In this document: positions 10,164-21,170 of the stretch, one piece after another
Layout of the letters: each line of letters begins with the position of its first letter
Numbering within the stretch: position 1 is the stretch's first letter
Source of the DNA: Herpomyces periplanetae
Taxonomy: Eukaryota > Ascomycota > Laboulbeniomycetes > Herpomycetales > Herpomycetaceae
Length of the DNA stretch: 64,000 nt
Direction of reading: 5' to 3'
Assembly: GCA_009733715.1 (NCBI GenBank)
Contig: WMKJ01000050.1
Span: 1-64,000, forward strand
Program-made: the position numbers and the translations under genes
The notes under the pieces: model-generated
Told to the model about the DNA's origin: nothing
The model's database searches: none
What the model saw: only the letters and a program-made list of their open reading frames with translations

Positions 10164-11359
10164 GAGATAGGATCGGATCGAGGTAGTTGTATAGTAAGCT
10201 TACACTCGTAAATATTGACGAGTAGTAGGTTAAGTGGATTAAACTAACGCAACTTGGTTACTGTCTTGTAAAAATGAAAAAATTTGCCCAGGATGCACTC
10301 ATAGGGTACTAAGTGTTTTAATGAATACCAGTGGGAACTAGAAGGAAAAGGACATGAGGATTTTTGTTAACTTCAAGGATAGCTAGTGTAAACAGGTCTC
10401 CATAAATTGTCAAAGCAAGAGTTAAGTACAACAAAGTCTGCTCGCGCTGTCTACACGAGTAATAACGTTTACTTAATGTCGTGGCCATGGTAGTGTAATA
10501 CTGGAACCAGTTGAGCTGGTAAAGGGTCGGGAAAGTGTGTACGCTTCAATGAGCCATAATTAAAACACAGCGTAAGGGCAAGAGCAACATTTGATTTTGA
10601 TGGAGTGTTAAGGGAAAATAACTTGGGTAAAAGTGTCCATATACGAAAAAATGTTGGGTGTTGGATGTGGAGACAATGGGTTTACGGTAAGGAAGGCTAC
10701 AAGTTTGGCTTAAAAGAATTTGGACTTGCGAGCCAGCTGTGAAAGTCCAGGGCGCTGATGTTACTGTAAATTTATATTAGAATTAGCTTAAGTTAGAGAA
10801 GTGCAGGGTAGGGCAGAAAGGTGCAGGGAATAACCATTAAGAGTGAGCACTGGTTAACATGAACGATTGGTTAACTGGTTAGCAGGTACGCCAGATTATT
10901 GGAAAATGTGAAGGTTTAGGCGGAAATAACTGGGTAAAGACGGAACGGGTTGGGTTAATTTACAAGTTAGAAAAGGGGATATGTTGGCATTAATTTGAGT
11001 AAATATTCCGATATGAGATGATCAAGTAGCGTAGATGACGGTGCTGACTATGAAAATGACAATGGGAGTGAGTGAGCAGGGCAGATGGATAGATATGTAT
11101 GATAGGATGAATTAAATTGACATGCGTACGCCAAACGTTTCCAAGGGAGCGATCAAGAGTGTGTATAGACTGGGTAATTTAAGGGCAAAATTGGTCTAAG
11201 TGTATACATTTTTACGCAAGCAGGTAAATTTCCCGATCGACTAAATTTTGCTGTATGCGTACTAGCTGATTGGCAAGATTGCAGATTGTTTAGGACAATG
11301 TGAGAATGTGCGAGATAGGTTAGGTTGATTGGTTTAACAGTGTCTACATATTTTTGTAG

Positions 11360-11397
11360 ATGCGGCTTACTCGCCAGGCCTGGCGAGTAAGCCGCAT
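11360..11397. repeat. 38-bp perfect palindrome with no loop
   Basis: Arms of 19 bases, ATGCGGCTTACTCGCCAGG and its exact reverse complement, meet at a GGCC centre with no spacer. No gene lies within 600 bases. It is more G/C-rich than its surroundings. Confidence 0.9.
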
Positions 11398-12068
11398 GCT
11401 TTCAACTGGTTATGAGAGAGAGGAAGCGGTGATTCGATTGACTGGAGCTTAGCAAATGTTGACGGAGTGGAAATCATTTAGATGGGCAAGTTAGTTTAGC
11501 GTGTACTAAGGGAATATTTGGTATTAGATTAGGAGTAAGGGTCACGATTGCAAAGGGGAAAGGCGGAATGAAACGTCGGTGAGTGGGAAAATGGACAGGT
11601 GGACGGATGTTAGTTATGCATGTTGCAGAGAGTGTATGAAAGCATGTTTAGGATAACATATGTTTGCAAGAAAGTTTATGGGGATGCAAGTTCGAGTGCG
11701 TGTAAGCGTAGACGAGTGTGTAAACCGAGATTGGATCATTGGTTTAAACATTGAAGTCGACGTTGATGTAGGTCTTGACATTGGCCACGACCATGATTCC
11801 GACGAAATATATTGGCATAAGTTAGTTAATTGTTAGGCCCATTGGGACGGGTGTGGGAAAGTATGAATTGCCGGGTAAAGTGTACAGTTTGCTTAAGAGG
11901 ATTTTGGTGATAAAGATGGTGTATGAATATGGGTAGGTCAGGGTAACTTTTTGGGTGGATGCCTTATGATGTCAGGACGGGAAGACGCATGAAGGTATGG
12001 ATATGGGTATGAGATTGTGAATGCACTAGTAATGCTAACGAATGATCCGACTTAATTAATGTGGATGA

Positions 12069-12624
12069 TTAGCCCCGACAAAAGTAAAGGCATTGAGCGC
12101 CTTTACTATACTCATGGGAATGGGAGATAGATGAAACGGCCAGTCCGTGTATTGATAAGTAGTGTTTTAAATCAATTACCATGTTTTGTGTAATAGGTAA
12201 AGGGTGATGAGTTGATATGGGATTTGGTTGAGTGAGATTGACAAAGAATAGAAGAACGAGCAAAAGCGTTATCAAGTTCGATGTACCAGGGAAAGTAAGA
12301 GTATGGATCCCAGACGGGGTCGAAGGAGTAGGAGGCCAGGCGATAAGGATGAAGAGAGGGCAACTAAGGAACGAACAGGTGTTTCATGCTTCCAGTAATC
12401 TGGAGCTATAGGAGGAGGATAGCCGGCAGCGGCAAGTTGAAATTGGCGTAGATAGTAAACGGGGCAGCAAATCCCAATACTAACGATATCGCAAGAAATT
12501 GCGGTCCGGAAACTCGTGACATCCAAACTGCAAATACCATCCCGAAACTTCCCCCTTCGGCACCGGCGTCTCCCGCCTTCGGCATCTCACATGACCTCAG
12601 CCCAACCCATGCTCGGGCGCGCAC
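12069..12624 (-). other. Possible small membrane-protein gene, structure unresolved
   Basis: Three minus-strand frames take turns looking protein-like. At 12624-12406 there is MSRVSGPQFLAISLVLGFAA, a hydrophobic segment. At 12526-12272 there is LAAAGYPPPIAPDYWKHETP. At 12363-12172 there is WDPYSYFPWYIELDNAFARS. A small multi-exon membrane protein could link them, but I found no GT-AG pairs that join the frames. I do not recognise the family. A CACGTG pair (12622 and 12688) lies at its upstream edge. It may equally be chance in a G/C-rich patch. Confidence 0.25.
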
Positions 12625-12769
12625 GTGCCGAAGAACTGCTTAGTAATGCGCGGAAGGATTCTCGGGCCGGGGCGGCGCAGGCAGCGTCACGTGAGGCACG
12701 CCGGGTTTTGGCTTTTGGAAATTCGCGATTTTGCTTGTAAAACTCCCTTTTTAAACGTTTTCTCATAAA

Positions 12770-13720
12770 CACTTTCATTAATTCGTTCTTTTTTACATTT
12801 TTTTTTTCCCTTCTCTCTTTTATTCCTCTTCAACTTTCTTCATACTCTCGAATTTCTTTATCCTCTAATTTTATTCGTTCAAACTCTCTCGTCCAACTTC
12901 AATCTTCTAAAATTACCTTTTTTCAAACACTTTCTCATTCCCCCTCTACTCCTCTTACACGTCCTCCTCTTTTCCCTAGACAAATCCTCTAGTCTTTATT
13001 TTTGTCATCTTTACCTTCTCCTACAAACTTTTTTTTTTGTCCTATTTTGACATTTTTTTCTTCTTCTTACCTCCTCTCCCTTTTCTCCTTTCTCTAAATC
13101 TCTCCGTTCGTCTCTACTTCTCCTCTGCTCCCCACTTCCCTTCTTCCCCTCTCTCACATTACTCTTTCCATACTTCTCCCATATCCCTTCTCCCCTTCGT
13201 CCTTTCACTTACCAAACTTTCAATTTTCAAAATCTCTTTACCCTTTCCTTTCCTTAACTCATTCTCTTCCTAAACATTTTCTCTTAACCCCCCCCCCCCT
13301 CTCCCTCCCTACTATACTCACCAGCCCATCTTTCTCTCCTCCTCCCTCCCTCTCTCACTCGCTTGCTTTTCTTATGTATATTTCACACCTTCTGTCACAC
13401 TCCCCCCCAACTTTCTAGGTAATCTAATCTACCTAGTCAAATGCTCATTCTCAAATGAACTACACTAACCTATCCCAACCTTTTTATCCTTCTCCTCCAC
13501 ACCTACGCCCGCCACTCCTCACTTCAGCAAACCCGTCCCTCTCTTCTTCCTTTCCCCCTCAATAATACCTCTTTACTTCTCTCTGTATTTACCTTCAACT
13601 TCCTTGTTTGTTCTACTTTACACTATACTACTATTCCATTTCACGCTCCCCTCCCTCCTCACTCTAGTTCTCATCCTCCTCTTTATACCCATCCCCGTCC
13701 CCTCAAGCATTATATTCACC
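12770..13720 (+). promoter_or_regulatory. Pyrimidine-rich leader upstream of the formin gene
   Basis: Almost 1 kb of the plus strand is dominated by C and T (runs such as CTCCTCCCTCCCTCTCTC), with few purine clusters, ending at the formin start codon. It probably combines promoter and 5' UTR. No TATA box is obvious. Confidence 0.55.
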
Positions 13721-16700
13721 ATGCGCAGACCTCTACCCGGCTTACCTTCCTCAAATTCAAACACCGCATCTTCTCCTACACTTCCACCACCACCCCCTCC
13801 TCCACCACCACCCCCTCCACCCCATTCCACTAAACCAATATCCATGGGCTCCAACTACAAGAGTTCGGCCCCCCCTTTCTCCAGTTCATCTTTATTACAA
13901 CGTGATCATACAAATTTTTCTTCATCAGGTTCATCTTCTTGCTCTGCAAATCACTCTTTACACCACACTAGTGGTCAACTACTCTACAATTATGCCGCCC
14001 GTGATTCCTCCTTAACCGCTCACTCCCGAGTCTCCGTTGACCAAGCCAGCGTGTACTCAACTCAATCTCGAAGTCGAAAGTCAAGCCCATCCAACGCTAC
14101 CTTTCTCAATAGCCCTTCAAACCATTCCGACCCTAAACAACCTCACCCTTCTCAATCCCATTCATCTCGTCATCCTCATGCATGGTCCGGTTCTGCTCTC
14201 TCTCTCGGCCAACTGGCTCCTCCCCTCGAAAATGGTTTTCAAATACAACGGCCCGCTGACGATCAAGTCATCGAACAGGAATGGATGCGTTTAATGCACA
14301 AACGTGGTTGGGCCAACATGCCCGAACAAGCCAGACGCCAAATGCAAAATTATCCCATCGAAAAGAAATGGACCCTAGTTTACCAAGATAGACTTACCCA
14401 GTGGCAAAGCGAAATGCGACGCAGAACACTTCAAAACAGACAATCCGAAGCCGATTCTATGTTTGATCGTGCCACCGAGGAAGGTAGCCCCGAGTGGTAC
14501 GTTCGCAAAGTTCTCGATAATTCCATAACCCGTCAGCAACTACAAAGTCTTAGCGTCTCTCTACGTACCCAACCCATCGGCTGGGTTAAAGCTTTCGTTG
14601 AAGCTCAAGGCCAAATCGCCTTGACAAATGTCCTAAGTAAAATTAATCGTCGGCAAACGCTGGCTCGCGCGCCGTCAAGTGCTTCTACCATTTCTACCTT
14701 TTCCACCGCCACCAATAGCACTTCCCGTCAGGATAAAGACCTCGACCGTGAATATGATATCATCAAGTGTATGAAAGCGCTCATGAACAATAAATATGGC
14801 GCTGATAACGCTTTACTGTACCCCCAAATTACCAATGCCCTTGTCGTCTCTTTAGTATCTTCCCGATTTAATACCCGAAAATTGGTTAGTGAAGTTTTAA
14901 CCTTCCTATGTCACTGGGGTGATGGGAAAGGCCATTTTCGTGTTTTACAAGCTCTTGACAACCTAAAAGGCAACCTGGGTGATCATGGACGCTTTGAATA
15001 CTGGATTCGCCTCGTCGAATCCACCGTCGACGGTCGTGGTAAAATGGGTAGCTTAGTCGGTGCCAGCGATGAAGTTAGAAGTGGAGGAATCGGCGTTGAA
15101 AATCAACTCATGGAATACGCCGTATCAAGTTTACTCTTAATCAATGCCATGGTAGATGCTCCTGAACGTGATATTCAACTCAGAATGCACATTCGTGCTC
15201 AGTTAAATGGTTGCGGCATCAAACGTCTTCTAAAAAAAATGGAAACCTTCCAGTACGAAGTAATCGATAAACAGATCGAACGCTATAGAACCAACGAAGC
15301 AATTGACTACGAGGATTTACTTGAGCGTGAAAATTTGAGCAGCGGGGGTGTCGAGCTTAATGAATGTGGCGAAATCAAAGATTTAAGCGATCCCCGTCAC
15401 ATTGTAGATGCAATTCAAACCGGTTTACACGGTACTCGAGCTTACGATTACTTTATATCTACTCTGCAGCATTTACTGTTAATTCGTGATAATGAGAGTG
15501 ATGAAAGACTACGTATGTTTAGGCTAGTCGAATCAATGCTAGGTTACGTATCAATGGATCGCAGATTGCCTGATATGGATTTAAAACAAAGCTTGAACTT
15601 CACCGTACAAAATTTATTGGACAAGCTCTACACCGATTCAGAAGCCAGACAAGCTCGTGACGAAGCTATACAGGCTCGTCAAATCGCCGATTCTGCTATC
15701 GCCGAACGTGACGAACTTAGAATGCAATTGCAAATGGGCGCGGATGGCCTGATTGGCAAGTACCAAACCGAAAGTGAAGAACAAGCCACTATCATTGAGG
15801 CTCAAGCTCGTCAAAATGAAACTTTACGTGCTGAATTGGGTGATTTACAACGAATTCGCGCTCAGGATTTACAGCGAAACGAATTAGAATTACGTGAATT
15901 ATACCTCATGTTACGGGATGCTCAAGAGGCCGCCGCTGCTGCTGGAACGGGGACTGGTGCCTGTGTCCAAAAACTTGAAGGTGGTGGTGTCAACATGCAA
16001 GGTATCTTAGATAGGGCCAAGTTAATGGAACGTTTGGAAAAGCAATTAGAACGCGCTAAGACTCAGGCCAAGCTAGAAGGTCGAGTTTGGCAAATGCAAA
16101 ATAGTGATGGTGCTGCTCAGGTACGACCCAGCGATAAGTTACGCTCACTACGGCGCCGTATGGATGCTCTTAAATCAATGGATGCGGGTACTTCCGAATC
16201 ACTAACTTTATCATTATCATCAATATCCTCATCGGATGAGGTAGAATGGGATGAGAATAGCGAAATTGATACCAAATATAAGAACAAAAAGGATTCAAAA
16301 TCAGGTATTAATGAGTATATCAGCGACTTTTTGGGTTCTGTGTCCAGAGGAGGCAGTCGTGGTGGAAGACATGGATCATCCCTTTTGAGTTCGAGGGATG
16401 ATGGAGGTGAAGGTGAAGTAAGTGAAGATTCAGGCCTTTGTGAATTGCGTTTAGTTTCAAGTAAACGAAAAGTGGTAAAGGAGAAATCTTCATCTGCTGC
16501 GGTAACTCCTGGTGTTGGAATTCTCGGAGAAATATCACGAAAGGCAAGCAAGATGGGTGGTGATGAAGAAGACGAGGATGAAGATGATGGTGTGACCATT
16601 GGAACCACACACTCCAGCATTGAGTCTGATTCACCTAAGACACCGCGGGACGAAAAGTTCGAGGGTAATCTAGGCAAAAAGTTGGCTGTGGTTGAACGAG

Positions 16701-19700
16701 AGCAGGATATTAGAGTCGGCGTACCGGTACCTGACTCTGTCCCAGTTAACAGTAATGAATTGAGTGGAAAAAGTGAAGGGACGGTAACCGTTACAGTTAC
16801 ATTAAAGGAGAATGAAATGGTAACAGTTACCAACAAGAAGGATATTGAATCAACGGATGTGGAAACACATGCAGCTAAAGAGTCCAAAGTTAATGTCAAA
16901 GTTAAATCAGATTCCAAGGTTAAAGGGAAGCCTGAGACTAAGGTTAAAGGAAGGATAGAAGCAAAAGTTAAGGGAAAAGTGAAGGCCAAGCCTGAGGTTA
17001 AAACCGAAGTGATTACAAAGACGACGACGGAGACCAAGCCAAAGGTCGAGGTACCCGTGGAAGAAAAAGGCAAGGAGACTAAAGAAAATGAAGAGGTTGC
17101 ACCACCACCACCACCACCACCACCTCCTCCTCCTCCTCCGCCTCCACCACCACCACCTCCTCCACCCCCACCGCCTCCACCAATCTTAAGAAAGACAGCT
17201 GGGGGGTTCACAGGAGTAAAGAAAGATGGTAAATTGGGAGTCGGTAAGGATGCAAATGGTGGAAGTTTAATGGGATTTACGGGATTAAGGCCTAAGCAAA
17301 AGATGAAGGCACTACATTGGGAAAAGATTGATACTCCACAAGTAACGTTATGGGCTAAATATTTGGAAAGTTGGGAAGAGAAAGAGAAAAATTTGAGAGA
17401 ATTGAGTCGGCGAGGAGTTTTAGAGGAGGTGGAAAGGCTATTTATGGCCAAAGAAGTCAGGAAGATTGGTGCAAAAAAGGGAGGCGAAATTGATAAAAAG
17501 CAAGTTTTAAGTAATGAGATACGGAGGAACTTTCAGATCAGTTTGGCGAAATTTTCGAATTTTCGTGTTGATGAAGTAGTATTAAAGATACTACGATGTG
17601 ATGAGGAAGTTATGAAGAATAGTGTCGTGATGGAGTTTCTAGGCAAAGAAGAAATAACGGAGATTGCGGATTCGATATCGAAAGGATTAGCAGGGTACAG
17701 TGTAGACTGGAAAAGTGGTCGGGAAAAGAAGCGGGACTTAAACCCCGAGGAACTTACTCGTGAAGACCAGATTTACTTGTACACTGTGTATGAACTTCGA
17801 CATTATTGGAAATGGAGAATGAAGGCACTAAACATGATTTTGAATTATCGGCAAGATTACGAAGAGATAAGTAATAAACTGAGAGAAATAATCCAGGTTA
17901 GTGAAAGTTTGAAGGAAAGTGAATCGTTTCGAAATATTTTGCGCTTAATCTTGGATCTTGGGAATTTTATGAATGATACAAGTAAACAGGCCAATGGGTT
18001 TAAGATTAGCACACTTTCAAGGTTGAATATGATAAAGGATGATAAGAATGAAACGAATTTTACAGATTTATTGGAAAGAATTGTTCGAAAGCATTTCCCC
18101 GAATGGGAAGGATTTTTGGAAGAGATTGAAGGCATTGGACGAGTTGAAAAGATGAATGTGGAGCAGGTATCTCAGGAATCGAGATGGTACATTGATACGA
18201 TTGAAAAGGTTCAGAATAGTCTTGACTGTGGCAGTTTAAGTGATCCAAAGGTATTTCATAGTGAAGATCGATCGAATATTTACATTCAAAGGTATATTAA
18301 GGATGCGCGGCGCAAAGCACAACAGATGAAGGTATTGCATGATAGGATGAGGGAGATGTTTAACACAATTTTGATATTTTACGGGGAAGATTCTACGGAT
18401 GAGATTAGTCGGAGGGAGTTTTTTGCAAAGATTTCGATATTTGTTACGGAATGGAAAAAGTCTAGGCAAAAGAATATTTTGACAGAAGAGATTCGTCGAA
18501 AAAATGAGGAGAGTATGAAACGGAAGCAAGAATTGGCAGCAGCTAACTCAGTTTCAAATTTGGCAATGAACGGTACAGGAAGCAATGGAATAAATGGAAA
18601 TGGTGCAAACGGATGTGGTGGTAATGGTGGTTCAAATAATCAGGGGACAATGGATTCATTATTAGCGAAGTTGAGGGCAGCAGCACCGGAGGCACGAGAT
18701 CAGCGGGATAGAAGAAGACGAGCTCGTTTGAAGGATCGATATATGATAAGAGTAGCAAGTGGACAAAAAATGCCAGAATTACGATCATTATCATCATCAG
18801 GGACAGGAATTTCATCAGCTGGAGTGTCATCGCCCAATCCGAATGTAGTGGAATATCAGACCGATTCGTCTGTTAGTTCACCAACAAAATCTGGAGGTGA
18901 TATGAACCCTTGTATGGATAATGTTGAATTAACTGATGGTGATAATAAAGAAATAGTTGAAGGACAGGGCGAAGAGTTGATGAATGGTAGTGGGATTGAT
19001 GAAGAGATGGGGGAAAATGTGTTAATTGGACCTAGTAAAGTTAATGGTGTACCTGGCAGGTGTGGAGATGCAGCGTTAACAGGATGTGTAACAAATGGAC
19101 TTGATGAAGGGCATGGAGAAGCTATACCGGAGACAGGAGAGGGGGGAGGAGTAGTAACGGTGACGGGGGTAGCAACTAAGATGGGTGGTGGAAGCGCCAA
19201 TGGTAATGGCAATGGGAATTCCCCATTGACATCTGGAACGGGACCAGGAACCAACACAGTCGCACCCTCCTCTTTCTCTCACTCCCCAGCGAACCTGCAA
19301 ATCCTCGACAAAAACGACGTTGCAAACAGAGCCGAAGCCCTCCTCAACGGACTGCGCGCGGAAAGTGCTCTCCAATCGCAACTTCCCTCCAAGTCTCTCA
19401 CCCGCCAAAAATCTCCGCCTGGTCCTCTCACTCTGGTCCTTGCAGCACCTTCTGATTCAGGAACCGTCTCATCCCAACTCTCCATCTCACCTTCCCAATC
19501 CCCCGGTCCGTCTCAACTTTCCGTATCTGCCGCTAATTGTACAGGTTTATCAACTATTTCTACTCCTCCTCTTGCGCTTTCGCCTCGTCGACAGCGTGAA
19601 ACTGTTGAAAATCAGAGAGAAAGACGTCGACTTAGACGTGCTGCTGCTAATGCTGCTGCTGCTGCTTTGCATTCTCCAAAATCTATCCCTTCTCCAATAC

Positions 19701-19771
19701 CTTCTCCTTATTCTCCTTCAGCTCTATCAAATCCTCCTTCGCCTTCCCGTTCATCTATTCATCCTAATTAA
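13721..19771 (+). CDS. Diaphanous-related formin
   Basis: Intronless, about 2016 residues from the ATG at 13721; an upstream in-frame TTG at 13604 would add an implausible hydrophobic leader. Order of parts: a disordered N-terminus with about 14 prolines; a Rho-GTPase-binding/FH3 region at residues 180-660 (QVIEQEWMRLMHKRGWANMP at its start); coiled coil around 640-790; an acidic and basic linker; FH1 with 27 consecutive prolines (1128-1154); FH2 at 1185-1600, starting at KMKALHWEKIDTPQ and including a GNFMNDTSKQANGFKISTL segment; and a DAD at 1644-1672 (MDSLLAKLRAAAPEA, then a basic DRRRRARLKDR). GBD plus DAD indicates Rho-controlled autoinhibition. It nucleates and elongates actin cables and rings. 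The tail after the DAD is Ser/Pro-rich. Confidence 0.96.
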   Translation: MRRPLPGLPSSNSNTASSPTLPPPPPPPPPPPPPHSTKPISMGSNYKSSAPPFSSSSLLQRDHTNFSSSGSSSCSANHSLHHTSGQLLYNYAARDSSLTAHSRVSVDQASVYSTQSRSRKSSPSNATFLNSPSNHSDPKQPHPSQSHSSRHPHAWSGSALSLGQLAPPLENGFQIQRPADDQVIEQEWMRLMHKRGWANMPEQARRQMQNYPIEKKWTLVYQDRLTQWQSEMRRRTLQNRQSEADSMFDRATEEGSPEWYVRKVLDNSITRQQLQSLSVSLRTQPIGWVKAFVEAQGQIALTNVLSKINRRQTLARAPSSASTISTFSTATNSTSRQDKDLDREYDIIKCMKALMNNKYGADNALLYPQITNALVVSLVSSRFNTRKLVSEVLTFLCHWGDGKGHFRVLQALDNLKGNLGDHGRFEYWIRLVESTVDGRGKMGSLVGASDEVRSGGIGVENQLMEYAVSSLLLINAMVDAPERDIQLRMHIRAQLNGCGIKRLLKKMETFQYEVIDKQIERYRTNEAIDYEDLLERENLSSGGVELNECGEIKDLSDPRHIVDAIQTGLHGTRAYDYFISTLQHLLLIRDNESDERLRMFRLVESMLGYVSMDRRLPDMDLKQSLNFTVQNLLDKLYTDSEARQARDEAIQARQIADSAIAERDELRMQLQMGADGLIGKYQTESEEQATIIEAQARQNETLRAELGDLQRIRAQDLQRNELELRELYLMLRDAQEAAAAAGTGTGACVQKLEGGGVNMQGILDRAKLMERLEKQLERAKTQAKLEGRVWQMQNSDGAAQVRPSDKLRSLRRRMDALKSMDAGTSESLTLSLSSISSSDEVEWDENSEIDTKYKNKKDSKSGINEYISDFLGSVSRGGSRGGRHGSSLLSSRDDGGEGEVSEDSGLCELRLVSSKRKVVKEKSSSAAVTPGVGILGEISRKASKMGGDEEDEDEDDGVTIGTTHSSIESDSPKTPRDEKFEGNLGKKLAVVEREQDIRVGVPVPDSVPVNSNELSGKSEGTVTVTVTLKENEMVTVTNKKDIESTDVETHAAKESKVNVKVKSDSKVKGKPETKVKGRIEAKVKGKVKAKPEVKTEVITKTTTETKPKVEVPVEEKGKETKENEEVAPPPPPPPPPPPPPPPPPPPPPPPPPPPILRKTAGGFTGVKKDGKLGVGKDANGGSLMGFTGLRPKQKMKALHWEKIDTPQVTLWAKYLESWEEKEKNLRELSRRGVLEEVERLFMAKEVRKIGAKKGGEIDKKQVLSNEIRRNFQISLAKFSNFRVDEVVLKILRCDEEVMKNSVVMEFLGKEEITEIADSISKGLAGYSVDWKSGREKKRDLNPEELTREDQIYLYTVYELRHYWKWRMKALNMILNYRQDYEEISNKLREIIQVSESLKESESFRNILRLILDLGNFMNDTSKQANGFKISTLSRLNMIKDDKNETNFTDLLERIVRKHFPEWEGFLEEIEGIGRVEKMNVEQVSQESRWYIDTIEKVQNSLDCGSLSDPKVFHSEDRSNIYIQRYIKDARRKAQQMKVLHDRMREMFNTILIFYGEDSTDEISRREFFAKISIFVTEWKKSRQKNILTEEIRRKNEESMKRKQELAAANSVSNLAMNGTGSNGINGNGANGCGGNGGSNNQGTMDSLLAKLRAAAPEARDQRDRRRRARLKDRYMIRVASGQKMPELRSLSSSGTGISSAGVSSPNPNVVEYQTDSSVSSPTKSGGDMNPCMDNVELTDGDNKEIVEGQGEELMNGSGIDEEMGENVLIGPSKVNGVPGRCGDAALTGCVTNGLDEGHGEAIPETGEGGGVVTVTGVATKMGGGSANGNGNGNSPLTSGTGPGTNTVAPSSFSHSPANLQILDKNDVANRAEALLNGLRAESALQSQLPSKSLTRQKSPPGPLTLVLAAPSDSGTVSSQLSISPSQSPGPSQLSVSAANCTGLSTISTPPLALSPRRQRETVENQRERRRLRRAAANAAAAALHSPKSIPSPIPSPYSPSALSNPPSPSRSSIHPN

Positions 19772-20045
19772 CTTTTGTACTCTCCAATCTTTACTCTTTA
19801 CTTGGTTAAAATGGGTTTATCTTCTCCCTTTTATTATCACAGCATTCCATTACCCTTTACTCGGCTGGTTTGGGTGGTTTTGTCAGTTTTGATTTCTCTG
19901 CAATTTTTCTCACCAGTTCTCTTGACTCTTTTCATTATGCTCACGGCTAACATGTACACATTATCCTCTGTCGATTCTATTGTAGCAATACACTTCCATT
20001 TCTCCCTTTCATATAATATACCATCTTAAACTTTTTCAATCCCAT

Positions 20046-21170
20046 TTAATAATTCATCTTTCTCCGGATTTTTCTACTTCCTTTTAACCCTCTTTCAAAT
20101 TCATATAATCTCTTCCCCCCCGCTACTATCCGCTTGTTTGGCTTTTGCATTCGTAATCCCGTTTTCTTCGCTTTAACATCCCCTAATTCCACTTCCTTAT
20201 CATCGTCAACTTCCTCCTCCCAATCTACACTGTCTTCCATATCCATTACCTCTGTAGTACCACTCCCGTTACCAATACCTTTGTCACTATCACTTTCATC
20301 AGACTCTCCAAAATCGTCTTCTTCGTCATCTTCATCTCCATCAACATAAACTTCACATAAATCTTCCCCCCTCTCATGCTCAACCTCTCTTTCCATTTCT
20401 GCTACTCCTTCTTCCTCCTCAGTCTTTTCTTGCTCTTGTTCCATCCTATTCATTACTTTTTGCCATATCCCCTCATCAACATTCAACATAGCATCACCGT
20501 ACGCTCCACTTCTTAACCTCTCCAAGAGTTCCCGTTCCACTGCCCTCTCTACTCTCGCTACCCGCAACGCTTTAGCCTCCCGACCTGCCTCGCGTCTGCG
20601 TATCTTAGTACCCATTCGAGTTACCTCCACCTCCATCTGTCCTTTAACCGCAAGTTGCTTTAACTTGCGCGTACGCATTTCAACCTGTCGTATACGCGTT
20701 AATCGTCGTTTACACGCTAATCGTACAAATTTCGTCGTCCCACACTCCTGTGTTAACCCGTCAATTTGCTTCAACGCTTCCCCCAAATCTTTCGATACTA
20801 CTTGACTCGTCCACCATCGTGCCGGTAAATGCGCTCTCTCCGCCGTTCGCGTATAAATATAAACCCTTCCCGTTTCTCCATTTCGTCGCACCGTCGCATA
20901 CCGACTGTTTGCTAACGGACAACTACTTCGATTGCATAACCCGCTAACATTGTATTCGTTTCGACAAAAATTTTGCCCTTTCGTCGTCCTATATATCCCC
21001 CAATCAAGCCACCATCGTCCCCATCACTTAGCCTTCTTTATCATTCATATTTTGTCCCTTTTTCCCTCCCCTCATTCCCCCATTATCTCATTCCTATTCA
21101 ATACTCACTTTAACTTGAATGAACAAAACTGTTGATCCAAAACTTGCCATACTATCTCATCCGACGCCAT
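20046..21170 (-). CDS. MAK16: Mak16 ribosome-biogenesis factor (2 exons)
   Basis: Exon 1 is 21170-21109 (MASDEIVWQVLDQQFCSFKL), the intron is 21108-20989 (GTGAGT...TATAG), and exon 2 runs 20988-20046, giving 334 residues. The N-terminal signature is very clear: QNFCRNEYNVSGLCNRSSCP followed by LANSRYATV, then TAERAHLPARWW and LERLRSGAYGD. The C-terminal third is acidic, with a basic tail (KGSRKIRRKMN). Mak16 is a nucleolar protein of the Rpf1-Nsa1-Rrp1-Mak16 module of early pre-60S particles. It is divergent from the Bet1 gene with a 395-base shared promoter. Confidence 0.96.

Larger units (their letters stand above)
8109..12068. other. Gene-poor region
   Basis: About 4 kb with no gene I can defend. 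A stretch at 8595-8746 reads open (LDITSLEELEKASRLVSAAGG) and ends at a GTAACA donor-like site, so it might be an isolated exon; I recognise no family. It also holds CAGCT tandem repeats (9076-9095), GGGAT/GGATT repeats (10129-10163) and a 38-bp palindrome (11360-11397). Exons without an internal start codon could be hidden here. Confidence 0.4.

Noticed and set aside
13604-13720. Upstream extension of the formin reading frame
   Set aside because: It begins with TTG and would add a hydrophobic, low-complexity leader; the ATG at 13721 is a better start.
16117-17451. 444-codon antisense ORF inside the formin gene
   Set aside because: Poly-glycine and Ser/Thr-rich translation is the mirror of the formin FH1 and linker; no independent features.
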